A stretch of DNA of 64,000 nucleotides, from positions 5,704,001 through 5,768,000 of the forward strand of contig NZ_QASA01000001.1 of the NCBI RefSeq assembly GCF_003340495.1. Direction: 5' to 3'. The notes below the pieces were generated by a model that saw only the letters and a list, made by a program, of their open reading frames with translations, was not told where the DNA came from and did no database searches. This stretch comes from Adhaeribacter pallidiroseus (GTDB lineage Bacteria > Bacteroidota > Bacteroidia > Cytophagales > Hymenobacteraceae). Position 1 is the stretch's first letter; each line of letters begins with the position of its first letter. Of the stretch, positions 45,690 through 55,255 are shown in pieces. The position numbers and the translations under genes are program-made.

Positions 45690-46283
45690 ATGGCTAGTTT
45701 AAGGTACCTTTGGATAAATCGAGCTCAATTTCCTATTGGAACAAAACTCTTTGTGCGAGCTTGGGGTAAACGTGTTTTTTCCTTACCGGAGCTTATTCGT
45801 AGAAATCATCATCGGTTGCAATTGATTAAACGGGGTGCAAATATAGATCAAACTGCGGAAATTGGAGAAGTTAAAGTGGAAGGCTTAGTTAATTTAGTCT
45901 CCATAGGAGCCTTCTGTAGCCTTGGGAGAGTCTATATGGCAGTCCACGAACATATTAAAATTGGTGAAAGAGTTGTTATTAATGATGGAGTTAAAATTCT
46001 AACAGCGTCACATGATGTTTCAGATCCCCATTGGAGCTTTATAAAGCAAAATATTGTGATTGAAGATTATGTTTGGATTGGTACCGATGCCATAATTCTC
46101 CCAGGAGTTCATCTAGGTCGTGGAGTAGTTGTTGGTGCAGGGGCAGTAGTAACAAAATCAGTAAATAATGGAGCAATTGTTGTCGGAAATCCAGCTAAAC
46201 CAATATCAAAAACTAGATGTAAAGAATTAAATTATAATCCTTGCGAATTTCTGGCTGCAAATCGCGCTTGGTTGCTAGGTTAA
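45690..46283 (+). CDS. Hexapeptide-repeat acyltransferase (LbetaH)
   Basis: The 197-residue protein is a left-handed beta-helix O-acyltransferase, probably an acetyltransferase that modifies a glycan sugar. Hexapeptide repeats run from about residue 50, with the catalytic His in TASHDVSD, then VWIGTDAIILPGVHLGRGVVVGAGAVVTKS and GNPAKPI. The ATG at 45690 comes one base after the GT4 stop, while an in-frame GTG at 45678 would overlap it; ATG is preferred. Tight coupling to the upstream GT4 suggests translation together. Confidence 0.85.
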   Translation: MASLRYLWINRAQFPIGTKLFVRAWGKRVFSLPELIRRNHHRLQLIKRGANIDQTAEIGEVKVEGLVNLVSIGAFCSLGRVYMAVHEHIKIGERVVINDGVKILTASHDVSDPHWSFIKQNIVIEDYVWIGTDAIILPGVHLGRGVVVGAGAVVTKSVNNGAIVVGNPAKPISKTRCKELNYNPCEFLAANRAWLLG

Positions 46284-46293
46284 TATTCCTATA

Positions 46294-47568
46294 ATGAATC
46301 AAGTGCTCATGAAGATTATACTTTCGCATCCTACCGGTAACCAGAATGTTAGAGCGGCAGCTCTGGGGTTTGTTAATGCAGATATTTTAGCTGAGTTCAA
46401 TACTTCTGTTGCTTCTTTTCCTGGCAGTTTTTTGGATAGATTAGGGGCATTTGGCCCATTTTCTGAAATCCATCGTCGCCACTTTGATCCTGCATTACGT
46501 TATAAAACTAAAATGTTTCCCTGGCGTGAAGTAGGAAGACTTGTTGCTTCTAAAGGAGGATTTCACAATTTAATAAAGCATGAAACAGGATTATTTAGCA
46601 TTGATTCTGTTTACAAAAGTCTTGATGCACAAATAGCATCTAAATTACAAAATGCTCGCAGACGTGGAATAGATGCTGTTTATGCATACGAGGACGGTGC
46701 TGGATTTTCTTTTCGGGAAGCTAAAAAACTTAGGCTTCAATGTTTATATGATCTTCCAATTGGCTATTGGCGAGCAGCCAAACATATGTTGGAGCCTGAA
46801 TATGAACGTTGGCCAGAATGGGCTGTTACTTTAAGTAGCTTTCAAGATTCTGAAATAAAGCTTATTCGTAAGGACGAAGAACTTAAATTGGCAGATCGTA
46901 TTTTTGTTGCCAGTCAGTTTACAGCTAAAACTTTAAAAGAGTTTCCGTGCTCATTAGCTCCCATCGAAGTAATTCCTTACGGATTTCCTCCTGTATCAGC
47001 AATTCAGAAGCAAGCTGTTTTTTCTGGTCAGCGGCCATTAAAATTATTGTTTGTTGGAGGCTTGTCGCAGCGAAAGGGGATTGCTGACCTTTTTGCTGCC
47101 GTAAACGCTATTGGTTCTCAGATAGAGTTAACCGTTGTTGGTCAAAAGGCAAGTAATAATTGCTCCGCTTTAGACCTAGAATTAAAAAAACATAAATGGC
47201 TGCCAAGCTTACCGCACCACGAAGTTTTAAAATTAATGCAAGCGCAGGATGTATTAGTTTTTCCATCACTTTTCGAAGGCTTTGGACTAGTAATTACGGA
47301 AGCTATGTCGCAGGGAACTCCGGTTATTACCACAGACCGGACCGCTGGCCCTGACTTGATTAAGCACCAGGAGAATGGTTGGCTAATTGAAGCAGGATCA
47401 ACAGAAGGACTTCAAAGTGCCATTGAAGAACTCTTAATAAAACCAAAAACTATTGGGGAAGCTGGCAAAGCTGCTTTAGAAACAGCCCGCCGCCGACCTT
47501 GGAAAGTATACGGGCAAGAACTGGCAGCAGCAGTAAAAAGGCATATGCATCAAGCCGTTAGTTTATAA
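46294..47568 (+). CDS. Glycosyltransferase family 4
   Basis: The 424-residue GT-B enzyme has KLLFVGGLSQRKGI at the start of the donor domain and the E-x7-E motif EGFGLVITEAMSQGTPVITTD. A distinctive N-terminal part (HPTGNQNVRAAALGFVNADIL) is shared with a subgroup of Bacteroidota/proteobacterial GT4 proteins. It is only 10 bases after the acyltransferase. Base composition is higher in GC than the preceding genes. Confidence 0.87.
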   Translation: MNQVLMKIILSHPTGNQNVRAAALGFVNADILAEFNTSVASFPGSFLDRLGAFGPFSEIHRRHFDPALRYKTKMFPWREVGRLVASKGGFHNLIKHETGLFSIDSVYKSLDAQIASKLQNARRRGIDAVYAYEDGAGFSFREAKKLRLQCLYDLPIGYWRAAKHMLEPEYERWPEWAVTLSSFQDSEIKLIRKDEELKLADRIFVASQFTAKTLKEFPCSLAPIEVIPYGFPPVSAIQKQAVFSGQRPLKLLFVGGLSQRKGIADLFAAVNAIGSQIELTVVGQKASNNCSALDLELKKHKWLPSLPHHEVLKLMQAQDVLVFPSLFEGFGLVITEAMSQGTPVITTDRTAGPDLIKHQENGWLIEAGSTEGLQSAIEELLIKPKTIGEAGKAALETARRRPWKVYGQELAAAVKRHMHQAVSL

Positions 47569-47603
47569 AATTAATTGTATATGAGGTTGGCCTTGCTGCT
47601 TAA

Positions 47604-48977
47604 ATGGTATTTTATTTAATGAGTTACTATTCAAATAACTTGTCGGATGTTGGGTATAAACAACATCTTAAATCTTTGGATCAGTTTCAGGAGCAAGAGC
47701 GTGCAGAATCCTTTCAATTCCTAAAGGCGGGTATTTGGGCTTACTTTCTTTTATTGATTTTTGAGGGCGCTTTGCGTAAATGGTTTCTGCCGGGCTTAGC
47801 AACTCCTTTATTAATTATACGAGATCCTATAGCCCTATGGTTAATTTATCAAACCTGGAAACGGGGATTGCTTCTGACTAACCCTTATTTGCTCAGCATA
47901 ACTTTAATTGGAGTAGTAGGCATATTTACATCTATTTTACTGGGACATGGAAGCCTGCCTGTAGCGCTATTTGGAGCACGTATTTTACTTTTACATTTTC
48001 CTCTCATGTTTGTGATTGGGTACCTATTTACGCGGGAGGATGTGGTGAAACTGGGCAAGATAACTTTATGGATTTCGATTCCTATGGTGGTACTTGTGGT
48101 TCTTCAATTTTATAGCCCTCAATCGGCTTGGGTGAACCGGGGGGTAGGAGGTAATATGGAAGGGGCTGGGTTTAGTGGAGCTTTAGATTTTTTTAGACCG
48201 CCTGGTACATTTTCTTTTACTAACGGTAATACGCTTTTTTTTAGTTTTGTCGCCTGTTTTGTTTTTTATTTTTTGCTTCATCCTAAATCTATCAATTGGA
48301 TTCTATTGATTGGTGCTACTGTTGCCCTCTTAATTTCCATCCCTATTTCCATTAGTCGCGGTTTGTTTTTTCAGGTTGGAGTTTCTTTGATATTTGCACT
48401 TCTGGCGGCTTTTCGCAAGCCCAAATATGTTACTAAGCTTATCCCGGCAGTTTTGTTGGGCGTAATAATGTTAATTGCTCTTAGTCAAACCAGTGTTTTT
48501 AAAACGGCAGCAGGAGCTTTTCTGGCGCGCTTTGAAGTGGCAAACGAAGCAGAAGGAGGTATGGAAGGGGTCTTAATTGATCGGTTTTTGGGAGGAATGA
48601 TTGGCGCAATTACGGAGTCATCAGATTTGCCTTTTTGGGGCTATGGCTTAGGAATGGGTACGAATGTTGGAAGCATGCTGTTAACCGGGGGTACTACTTT
48701 TTTAATTGCCGAAGGTGAGTGGGGACGAGTGATCGGAGAGTCTGGTGTATTAATGGGATTAACCATTATTTTTATTCGGCTGAGCCTATCAATTAAAATG
48801 GCTGTTGCCAGTTATCATAAACTCGTGCAAGATGATATATTACCCTGGATGCTTTTGAGTTTTAGTTTATTAATAATTCCGCAAGGCCAGTGGGCACAAC
48901 CCACTTCATTGGGTTTTTCTGCCATGGTAGGTGGACTTCTATTGGCGGCGTTAAAGGATATAAATCCACGTGATTAA
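47604..48977 (+). CDS. O-antigen ligase/polymerase-like membrane protein (candidate Wzy)
   Basis: The 457-residue protein has about 10-11 predicted helices and a large loop (about residues 300-355, with LARFEVANEAEGGMEGVLIDRFLGG). This arrangement and the LISIPISISRGLFFQVGV segment fit the Wzy polymerase/O-antigen ligase superfamily. Such proteins are poorly conserved, so the assignment rests on topology and context. It would polymerise repeat units after flipping. ATG 47619 is an alternative start. It is followed 6 bases later by a GT4 gene. Confidence 0.7.
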   Translation: MVFYLMSYYSNNLSDVGYKQHLKSLDQFQEQERAESFQFLKAGIWAYFLLLIFEGALRKWFLPGLATPLLIIRDPIALWLIYQTWKRGLLLTNPYLLSITLIGVVGIFTSILLGHGSLPVALFGARILLLHFPLMFVIGYLFTREDVVKLGKITLWISIPMVVLVVLQFYSPQSAWVNRGVGGNMEGAGFSGALDFFRPPGTFSFTNGNTLFFSFVACFVFYFLLHPKSINWILLIGATVALLISIPISISRGLFFQVGVSLIFALLAAFRKPKYVTKLIPAVLLGVIMLIALSQTSVFKTAAGAFLARFEVANEAEGGMEGVLIDRFLGGMIGAITESSDLPFWGYGLGMGTNVGSMLLTGGTTFLIAEGEWGRVIGESGVLMGLTIIFIRLSLSIKMAVASYHKLVQDDILPWMLLSFSLLIIPQGQWAQPTSLGFSAMVGGLLLAALKDINPRD

Positions 48978-48983
48978 ATAAAA

Positions 48984-50135
48984 ATGCGTATTATTTTAAT
49001 TGGAAATTATCCACCAGACAAGCAAGAAAGTATGATTCGCTTCGCGGAGATGCTAAACGCTGGTTTTCGGGAATCCGGCTTGCAAACCGAAATCTGGTGG
49101 CCTACTGTTTTCTTTGGCACGGTCGTAAAAGTAACGAATACGGGTTTGGGAAAATGGATAGGTTATTTCGATAAGTGGATCGTGTTTCCTTTAATTTTGT
49201 GGTGGCGGCTGCAAACTAAAACTTTGCTTCATTCCAGGGTTCAATTTCACATTTGCGATCATTCCAACTCTCTTTATTTAAAATATCTGCCTACCGACCA
49301 AACGAGTATTACCTGCCACGATGTGCTGGCTATCCGGGGAAGTTTAGGTTACACCGACGCTTATGCACCAGCTTCTGGGTTTGGTAAAATTCTTCAGAAA
49401 TGGATTCTTTACTATTTAATCCGGGCAAAAAAAATGGCTTCGGTTTCCCAACTAACTTTAAATCAATTACAAGAATTAGGCACTGCTCCTATTAACATGA
49501 AAAAAGAATGGCGGGTTATTCATAATGCATTTAACGCTGATTTCAAGCCTATTGCAAAGGAAAAATTTAAAAATTTGCTTAACAAAGTGGGCTTTAATAC
49601 CGAAATGCCATTTCTTCTTCATGTAGGTTCAGGACAGCCTCGCAAAAATCGGGGCTTGTTGCTTTTAATGGTAAAGGCACTTGGCAGTAAGTGGGCTGGT
49701 AATGTTGTATTAGCCGGCGAGGCAGTTGATGAAGCTTTTTTAAAACAAGCAGAAGCTTTAGGGTTGCGCCACAGAGTAATTTCGGTAGTAAAACCCAACC
49801 ACGATACTCTGGTAGCACTATATAATGCATGCGATGCTTTTGTTTTTCCTTCTTTTTCGGAGGGTTTTGGTTGGCCTATTATTGAAGCCCAGGCTTGTGG
49901 AGCTCCCGTAATTACCAGTAATATAGAGCCCATGCCGGAAGTGAGTGGGGGAGGAGCCTTGCTTGCCGATCCAAATAGTCCGGCAGACTTTGCCAATGCT
50001 TTTCTGGCTTTACATGACCTGGCTACCCGGGCGATTTTAATTAAACGTGGATTTGAAAATGCAAAACGTTTTGAACTCCGGCAGATGGTAGCGGCCTATC
50101 TTCAGCTTTACGGAATGAAAGAAGTTAAAGCTTAA
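48984..50135 (+). CDS. Glycosyltransferase family 4
   Basis: The 383-residue GT-B enzyme starts MRIILIGNYPPDKQESMIRF. The donor domain contains FLLHVGSGQPRKNRGLLL and the E-x7-E motif SEGFGWPIIEAQACGAPVITS. It is intact and follows the polymerase-like gene by 6 bases, followed by an acyltransferase after 4 bases. The whole block 45.7-50.8 kb is tightly packed and probably one transcript. Confidence 0.87.
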   Translation: MRIILIGNYPPDKQESMIRFAEMLNAGFRESGLQTEIWWPTVFFGTVVKVTNTGLGKWIGYFDKWIVFPLILWWRLQTKTLLHSRVQFHICDHSNSLYLKYLPTDQTSITCHDVLAIRGSLGYTDAYAPASGFGKILQKWILYYLIRAKKMASVSQLTLNQLQELGTAPINMKKEWRVIHNAFNADFKPIAKEKFKNLLNKVGFNTEMPFLLHVGSGQPRKNRGLLLLMVKALGSKWAGNVVLAGEAVDEAFLKQAEALGLRHRVISVVKPNHDTLVALYNACDAFVFPSFSEGFGWPIIEAQACGAPVITSNIEPMPEVSGGGALLADPNSPADFANAFLALHDLATRAILIKRGFENAKRFELRQMVAAYLQLYGMKEVKA

Positions 50136-50139
50136 AAGT

Positions 50140-50802
50140 ATGTTTCTTAAAATAATTTCGTTTTTTCTTCCCTGGCCTTTAAGGCGCCGAGTCCTACAAC
50201 AATGGTTTGGGTATAAAATTCATGCGAGTGCTCGCATAGGTTTGGCCTGGGTTTTCCCGCGTAAACTTGTTATGGGGGCTAACTCCCGGATAGATCATTT
50301 TACAGTAGCCATTCACCTGGATCAGATTGAAATGGCTAAGGACGCTACAATCGGCCGGGGTAATTGGATCACGGGATTTCCAACCCAAAGTGATTCTTCC
50401 CATTTTAAACATCAATTTGAAAGACGGGCAGAACTGCGGTTAGGAGAAGCGGCAGCAATTACAAAAAATCATCATTTAGATTGCACCAACGCCATTGAAA
50501 TTGGCCGTTTTGCAACCATCGCCGGTTATCAGTCGCAGTTTCTGACACATTCCATAGATGTATTAGAAAACCGCCAGGATAGTACACCGATTTCTATCGG
50601 TGAATACGCCTTTGTTGGAACTAATGTAGTAGTATTGGGCGGGGCCAAACTACCAGCCTGTTCCGTTCTGGGTGCAAAATCACTTTTAAATAAAGTTTAC
50701 GCTCAGGAATGGACGCTTTATGGGGGAGTGCCGGCAAAACCAATTCAGGAGATTCCGCGAAGTGCGAAATATTTCACCCGACAAGAAGGTTTTGTTTACT
50801 AA
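50140..50802 (+). CDS. Acyltransferase with left-handed beta-helix
   Basis: The 220-residue protein has hexapeptide-type turns from about residue 30, with TKNHHLDCTNAIEIGRFATIAGYQSQFLTHSIDV (His-containing loop) and IGEYAFVGTNVVVLGGAKLPACSVLGAKSL. The end reads LYGGVPAKPI, the typical xapT closing. The catalytic His is probably the one in FLTHSID. It is likely an O-acetyltransferase acting on the glycan or a sugar intermediate. Confidence 0.78.
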   Translation: MFLKIISFFLPWPLRRRVLQQWFGYKIHASARIGLAWVFPRKLVMGANSRIDHFTVAIHLDQIEMAKDATIGRGNWITGFPTQSDSSHFKHQFERRAELRLGEAAAITKNHHLDCTNAIEIGRFATIAGYQSQFLTHSIDVLENRQDSTPISIGEYAFVGTNVVVLGGAKLPACSVLGAKSLLNKVYAQEWTLYGGVPAKPIQEIPRSAKYFTRQEGFVY

Positions 50803-50832
50803 TGTAGCATCAATCCAATTAAAAATTTAAAA

Positions 50833-52100
50833 ATGCTCACGCGAATACTGCATGTTACCACAAGCATGAACCCCGAGTTGGGCGGAGTATGTCAGGCTAT
50901 ACGAACATTAATTAAAGGGCTGGAAGATTTAAACGTACAAAACGAAGTGGTTTGTTTAGATGTGCCTGGTGTAGAATTTATTAAAGCTGATCATTTCCCA
51001 GTTCATGCGATTGGTCCAGCAGCAGGTCCCTGGGCTTATAATTCTGCATTAAGTCCCTGGCTATTCACCAATGTTTCTCGGTTTAATGTTATTATTCTTC
51101 ATGGATTGTGGCTTTATCCGAACTATGCCATCCGGAAAGCATTATTAAAATACCAGAAAAAAAGAACCAGCGGATCAGTCCAAAAATATTTGTAATGCCT
51201 CACGGAATGCTTGATCCTTATTTTCAAAAAGCTGCGGGTAGAAAATTAAAGGCACTCCGCAACTGGGCTTATTGGAAATTAATAGAAGGAAACGTAGTGA
51301 ATGACGCGGACGGATTACTTTTTACATGCGAAGAAGAACGTATTCTGGCTCGAGAACCATTCAGACCATATAGACCAAAACGGGAGCTAGTTGTTGGATT
51401 GGGAGTAGAGGCTCCACCCTTGTTTACCCCGACCATGCGTCAAAGTTTTTTGGCAAAATGCCCGGAACTTCAAAATCAACCTTATATTCTCTTTCTCAGC
51501 CGAATCCATGAGAAGAAAGGAGTAGATTTACTAATTGCTGCCTACGCCAAGCTAATCTATAATACGGTTAAAGTTAATACCGGCAAATTCTCTGTTGGGA
51601 GTATGCCAGTAGATGAAACAGTTATACCAGAGATAACACGTAAAAATCTGCCTAAACTCGTTATAGCCGGACCTGGTCTGGAAACTCCTTACGGGGTGCA
51701 AATGCAAAAGCTAGTTTCTGAATCTGCAGAATTAAAGAATGCTGTTTTTTTTCCTGGAATGCTTACCGGAGATGCCAAATGGGGGGCTTTTTATGGTTGC
51801 GAAGCTTTTATTCTGCCGAGCCATCAAGAAAATTTTGGTATTGCGGTAGTGGAAGCATTAGCCTGTGGTAAACCTGTATTAATTTCTAATCAGGTAAATA
51901 TTTGGCGGGAGATAGAAAAAGAAGGAGCTGGCTTGATTGCCACAGATACCCCAGCAGGAACTTTTACACTACTAAATGTCTGGCAACAGTTATCAGAAGA
52001 CGAGAAGTTGAAAATAATAATGAAAACAAAAATTACTTATGAAAAACATTTTGAAATTATTTCAATTGTTGATCGCTTGTTAAAAGCAGTTAGCTATTAA
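50833..52100 (+). pseudogene. Glycosyltransferase family 4, split by a -1 shift at an A7 tract
   Basis: Two frames together give one GT4 of about 422 residues. The first part (50833-51195) encodes the N-terminal domain (ILHVTTSMNPELGGVCQAIR, ILHGLWLYPNYAIRKALL). The second (in frame from about 51160 to 52100) encodes IFVMPHGMLDPYFQKA, PYILFLSRIHEKKGVDLLI and the donor motif SHQENFGIAVVEALACGKPVLIS. The break lies at seven A residues, 51157-51163; one additional A restores a continuous protein. The tract is not a perfectly phased slippery heptamer. It may be a broken gene, a phase-variable gene or a homopolymer error. Confidence 0.82.
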
Positions 52101-52146
52101 AATTATTACTATCATTCATTGTATTTGAGATAACTCTTTTAGGCTA

Positions 52147-53000
52147 GAAGGATTAGGCGCAAACATCAGCTCTCTATTCCGAAATTATTCTACTACACAA
52201 GAATTGAAATTTTGGTTTTTATGTTCTGAATTTAGAATTATTGATGAAGATAACATTAATTGATTGCTCCAATTGGATCAGTTCAAGGATAATGCAAAGT
52301 ACATTAATTTTGATGCAAAAGCAATATTTGGACATTTTAGATTATTACCCGGAGATTGACTACTTATGAAAGATTTTTGAATTCACATTATGTGAAGAAT
52401 AATGTAGCATTATATTTAGATGCTGACCTAATAATCTTAAAAGACGTTTTAATGTTAAATAAATTTGAGTTTAATAATGCTATTTTAGCAGCAGTGTACA
52501 GCCTTATAGTGGTGTGGGTATTAGAAAAATATTTCTTTTTAAATAAGCTAAACTGGTCTCTTGAGAAAGCTTATTTTAATGCTGGAGTTGTGCTTTTTAA
52601 TTTAAAGAAGTGGTGCGAAGCAAACATTGTATTAAAATGGAAGAGTATAGCAGAAAAATACCCTAATGACATATAAGCTGTTGACCAAACACTTTTAAAT
52701 GTTGTTTGTGATGGAAATTTTGCTCATCTCTCCCTTTTACTAAAAGTAGAATGGCCACCAGAAGGTGAGAAACCAAAGGATTCTGTTAAATTAATACTGC
52801 ATTTTGTTGGCTCTCCTAAGCCATGGGATTTTTTAGGTAAAGTTGTTCATCAGAGACATGAAATTTGGCACAACAACAATACTATTTTTTGGAAAGAGGA
52901 ATACTCCAAGATAATTTTAGATAATGTAAAAAGAACTTGGAAGATAAAAAATAATAATAAAACTGTTGAAGAACAAGTTAAGAATTGTATGATTTTGTGA
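52147..53000 (+). pseudogene. Decayed GT8-type glycosyltransferase
   Basis: Readable segments in order are LGANISSLFRN, DNAKYINFDAKAIFGHFR, TTYERFLNSHYVKNN, LYLDADLIILKDV (the DxD-type motif), AYFNAGVVLFNLKKW, VDQTLLNVVCDGNF and LILHFVGSPKPWDF. This is the GT8 layout. The N-terminal 40 or so residues are missing, TGA 52261-52263 and TAA 52674-52676 are in frame, and a frame change occurs near 52355. The gene is therefore dead. It is extremely AT-rich. Confidence 0.82.
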
Positions 53001-53289
53001 AATAATAGTTGCTTTACATAAAAATAAAATAAATCAAATATCAATATTTTTGCTTGCTTTTTAAAAAATGTTTCAATCTGTACTTATACGATATTATTTT
53101 AAATAATAAATCTTATGTTCTTTTATAAGCTAGTTGTAAATTGTATAAAGATTTATTTGAGAACTATATTGCCTATACTTTAAGCAAAAAAATAGATAAA
53201 CTATTATGACTTTTTGATTATAGATTTATAAAAATTAAAAAGATTCTAAGTTCATAAACATTATATTTTATTGATAACATTTACATAAC
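53001..53289. other. Very AT-rich spacer after the GT8 remnant
   Basis: Just under 300 bases with no ORF, repeat or RNA feature that I can support. It may carry a promoter for the following operon. Confidence 0.4.
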
Positions 53290-53865
53290 ATGCATAATTC
53301 TGATACCTTCACAGGTCCATCCTTTTCTTTGACTAATCGAATAAGAAGAATGGTATGGGAAATTGTGTACATGATTTTTTTTCGTTTTTCTCCTAAACCT
53401 TTGCATGGATGGCGGTCTTTTCTGCTGCGGCTTTTTGGTGCCAAAGTGGGGCAAGGTGTACACGTTTACCCAAAAGTAAAAATTTGGGCACCATGGAACT
53501 TGGTATTAGAGGATCAATGTGGCATAGCTAACGGTGCTATTCTTTATACCCAAGGAGAAATTGCAATTGGCCGACGAACAGTTATTTCTCAAGGGGCACA
53601 TTTAGTTACTGGCACGCACGATTATACTAAGCCAGGGTTTCCATTAATTACTAAGCCAATTTATATTGGTGACCATGTCTGGATTGCTACTGAAGCATTT
53701 ATACATCCGGGGGTAATAGTAGGTGCAGGATGTGTGGTTGGAGCACGTTCTGTTGTTACGAAAGATGTGCCAGCTTGGATGGTATGTGCGGGGCATCCCT
53801 GCAAACCAATTAAAGAGCGAGTGACAGAAGAAATGAAGCTTGAGTTTTTCCAGCTGCAAAAATAA
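53290..53865 (+). CDS. Colanic-acid-type acetyltransferase (WcaF-like)
   Basis: The 191-residue protein is a putative colanic acid biosynthesis acetyltransferase. The N-terminal helix region (NRIRRMVWEIVYMIFFRFSP and LHGWRSFLLRLFGAKVGQGV) is typical of WcaF/WbbJ-like enzymes. Hexapeptide repeats follow, with the catalytic His in TGTHDYTKPGF. The end reads MVCAGHPCKPIKER. It transfers acetyl to a glycan sugar. The following GT2 gene begins 15 bases later. Confidence 0.88.
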   Translation: MHNSDTFTGPSFSLTNRIRRMVWEIVYMIFFRFSPKPLHGWRSFLLRLFGAKVGQGVHVYPKVKIWAPWNLVLEDQCGIANGAILYTQGEIAIGRRTVISQGAHLVTGTHDYTKPGFPLITKPIYIGDHVWIATEAFIHPGVIVGAGCVVGARSVVTKDVPAWMVCAGHPCKPIKERVTEEMKLEFFQLQK

Positions 53866-53880
53866 ATTTTAAGAGTATAA

Positions 53881-54702
53881 ATGATTTCCGTTATAATACT
53901 TACTAAGAACGAGGAAAAAGATATACCTCTATGCCTTACCTCCTTACATTGGTGTGATGATGTTCATGTTCTTGACTCAGGTAGTACCGATAAAACCATT
54001 GAAATTGCTAAACAGTTTGAAGCTAAGGTTTGGAATAATGTATTTGAAAGTTTTGGTAAACAACGTAATTATGCCCTTGATCATATAAGCTCAAAGCATA
54101 ATTGGATTCTCTTTTTGGATGCTGACGAAATTGTGACGGATAAGTTCAAATTAGCTATGTATGAAGCTATTAACATAGCGAATATAGAAGTAGCGGGTTT
54201 TTATTGCTGCTGGAAAATGATGCTGGAAGGGAAATGGCTAAAGCATTGTGACAATTTTCCTAAATGGCAGTTTAGATTAATGCGTAAAAGTAGGGCAAGA
54301 TTTACGGATTTTGGCCATGGCCAAAAGGAAGACAAAGTCGATGGTCAAATTAAATACATAAAAGAACCTTATTTACATTTTGGGTTTTCCAAAGGATGGT
54401 ATCAATGGATTGAACGGCATAATAAATATTCGACTCTAGAAGCAGTGGCCCGACTTCAGAATCCTCAATCAATAAAAAATATTTTTGCTAGACATGGTAG
54501 TGTTCGGAATCAAGCTTTAAGATCTTGGTTAAGTAAGTTACCTGGTTGGCCTTTTTTGCGATTTTTCCACGCTTATTTCTTAAATTTTGGTTTTTTAGAA
54601 GGAATTCCAGGTTTGATATACTGTACAAATATGGGTTATTATGAATTTCTTATTCAAATTAAGATACGGGAATTATCAAGAAATAGAGTAAATAAGAAGT
54701 GA
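53881..54702 (+). CDS. Glycosyltransferase family 2 (WaaE/KdtX-like)
   Basis: The 273-residue GT-A enzyme opens with MISVIILTKNEEKDIPLCL and has VLDSGSTDKTIEIA and the acidic motif LFLDADEIVTDKF (about residue 78). The central part reads FGHGQKEDKVDG and LHFGFSKGWYQWIERHNKYS, like WaaE/KdtX-type LPS or capsule transferases. It should add a sugar to the repeat unit or core. It is intact and AT-rich. Confidence 0.87.
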   Translation: MISVIILTKNEEKDIPLCLTSLHWCDDVHVLDSGSTDKTIEIAKQFEAKVWNNVFESFGKQRNYALDHISSKHNWILFLDADEIVTDKFKLAMYEAINIANIEVAGFYCCWKMMLEGKWLKHCDNFPKWQFRLMRKSRARFTDFGHGQKEDKVDGQIKYIKEPYLHFGFSKGWYQWIERHNKYSTLEAVARLQNPQSIKNIFARHGSVRNQALRSWLSKLPGWPFLRFFHAYFLNFGFLEGIPGLIYCTNMGYYEFLIQIKIRELSRNRVNKK

Positions 54703-54733
54703 GAATGAAGAAAAGGTTATACCTTTTATTTAA

Positions 54734-55147
54734 ATGCGTTTAATTGTGATTCTAATTCTAATGCTGGCATTGTTTGGTACTGCGCTTATTTTTTATCTAA
54801 GCTGGCTTCCTCAACCTAAATTAGGGTTAAACTGGTTTATACCAGATTGGTTAGCAACCTGGGCTGATGCTAGGACTAATGATACCATTCGAACAGCTGT
54901 TCCCTTTGTTTTTCTAGGTATTTTAACCGGAATATGGTTAACAATGGTACGCTATCCTTGGCATAGTTGGTTTACATCATGGCTAGTTCTAGTCGTTATT
55001 GTATTAGTAGCCGAATTAGGCCAACTTTTACTCCCTTACAGGTCGTTTGATTGGTGGGATATAATCTGGGCTGCAATAGGAGCAATAATAGGGCTTATTA
55101 TGCCTTTTGTAAGCACTAAGTTCATTCGGTTTATAAAAGAATTATAA
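54734..55147 (+). CDS. VanZ family membrane protein
   Basis: The 137-residue protein has about four membrane helices (residues 3-22, 54-72, 79-97, 111-130). The VanZ-type residues include FYLSWLPQPKLG, the acidic AELGQLLLPYRSFDWWDIIWAAIGAIIG stretch and paired Asp/Trp. VanZ proteins are known from teicoplanin resistance but occur often in surface-glycan loci, where their role is unclear. It lies between two glycosyltransferase genes. Confidence 0.82.
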   Translation: MRLIVILILMLALFGTALIFYLSWLPQPKLGLNWFIPDWLATWADARTNDTIRTAVPFVFLGILTGIWLTMVRYPWHSWFTSWLVLVVIVLVAELGQLLLPYRSFDWWDIIWAAIGAIIGLIMPFVSTKFIRFIKEL

Positions 55148-55255
55148 ATTATGTTATTGGATATCCTTTATATGTTAATTTAAGACAAGTAGTTAATAAA
55201 TATTAAATGTGGAACAGTTTTAGTTCTTATAGCTAAAAAATTAATTTAATTTTTA

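Noticed and set aside
52356-52676. A 106-codon ORF as a small intact GT8 protein
   Set aside because: Recognisable GT8 sequence continues on both sides beyond the stops, so it is a part of a decayed gene.
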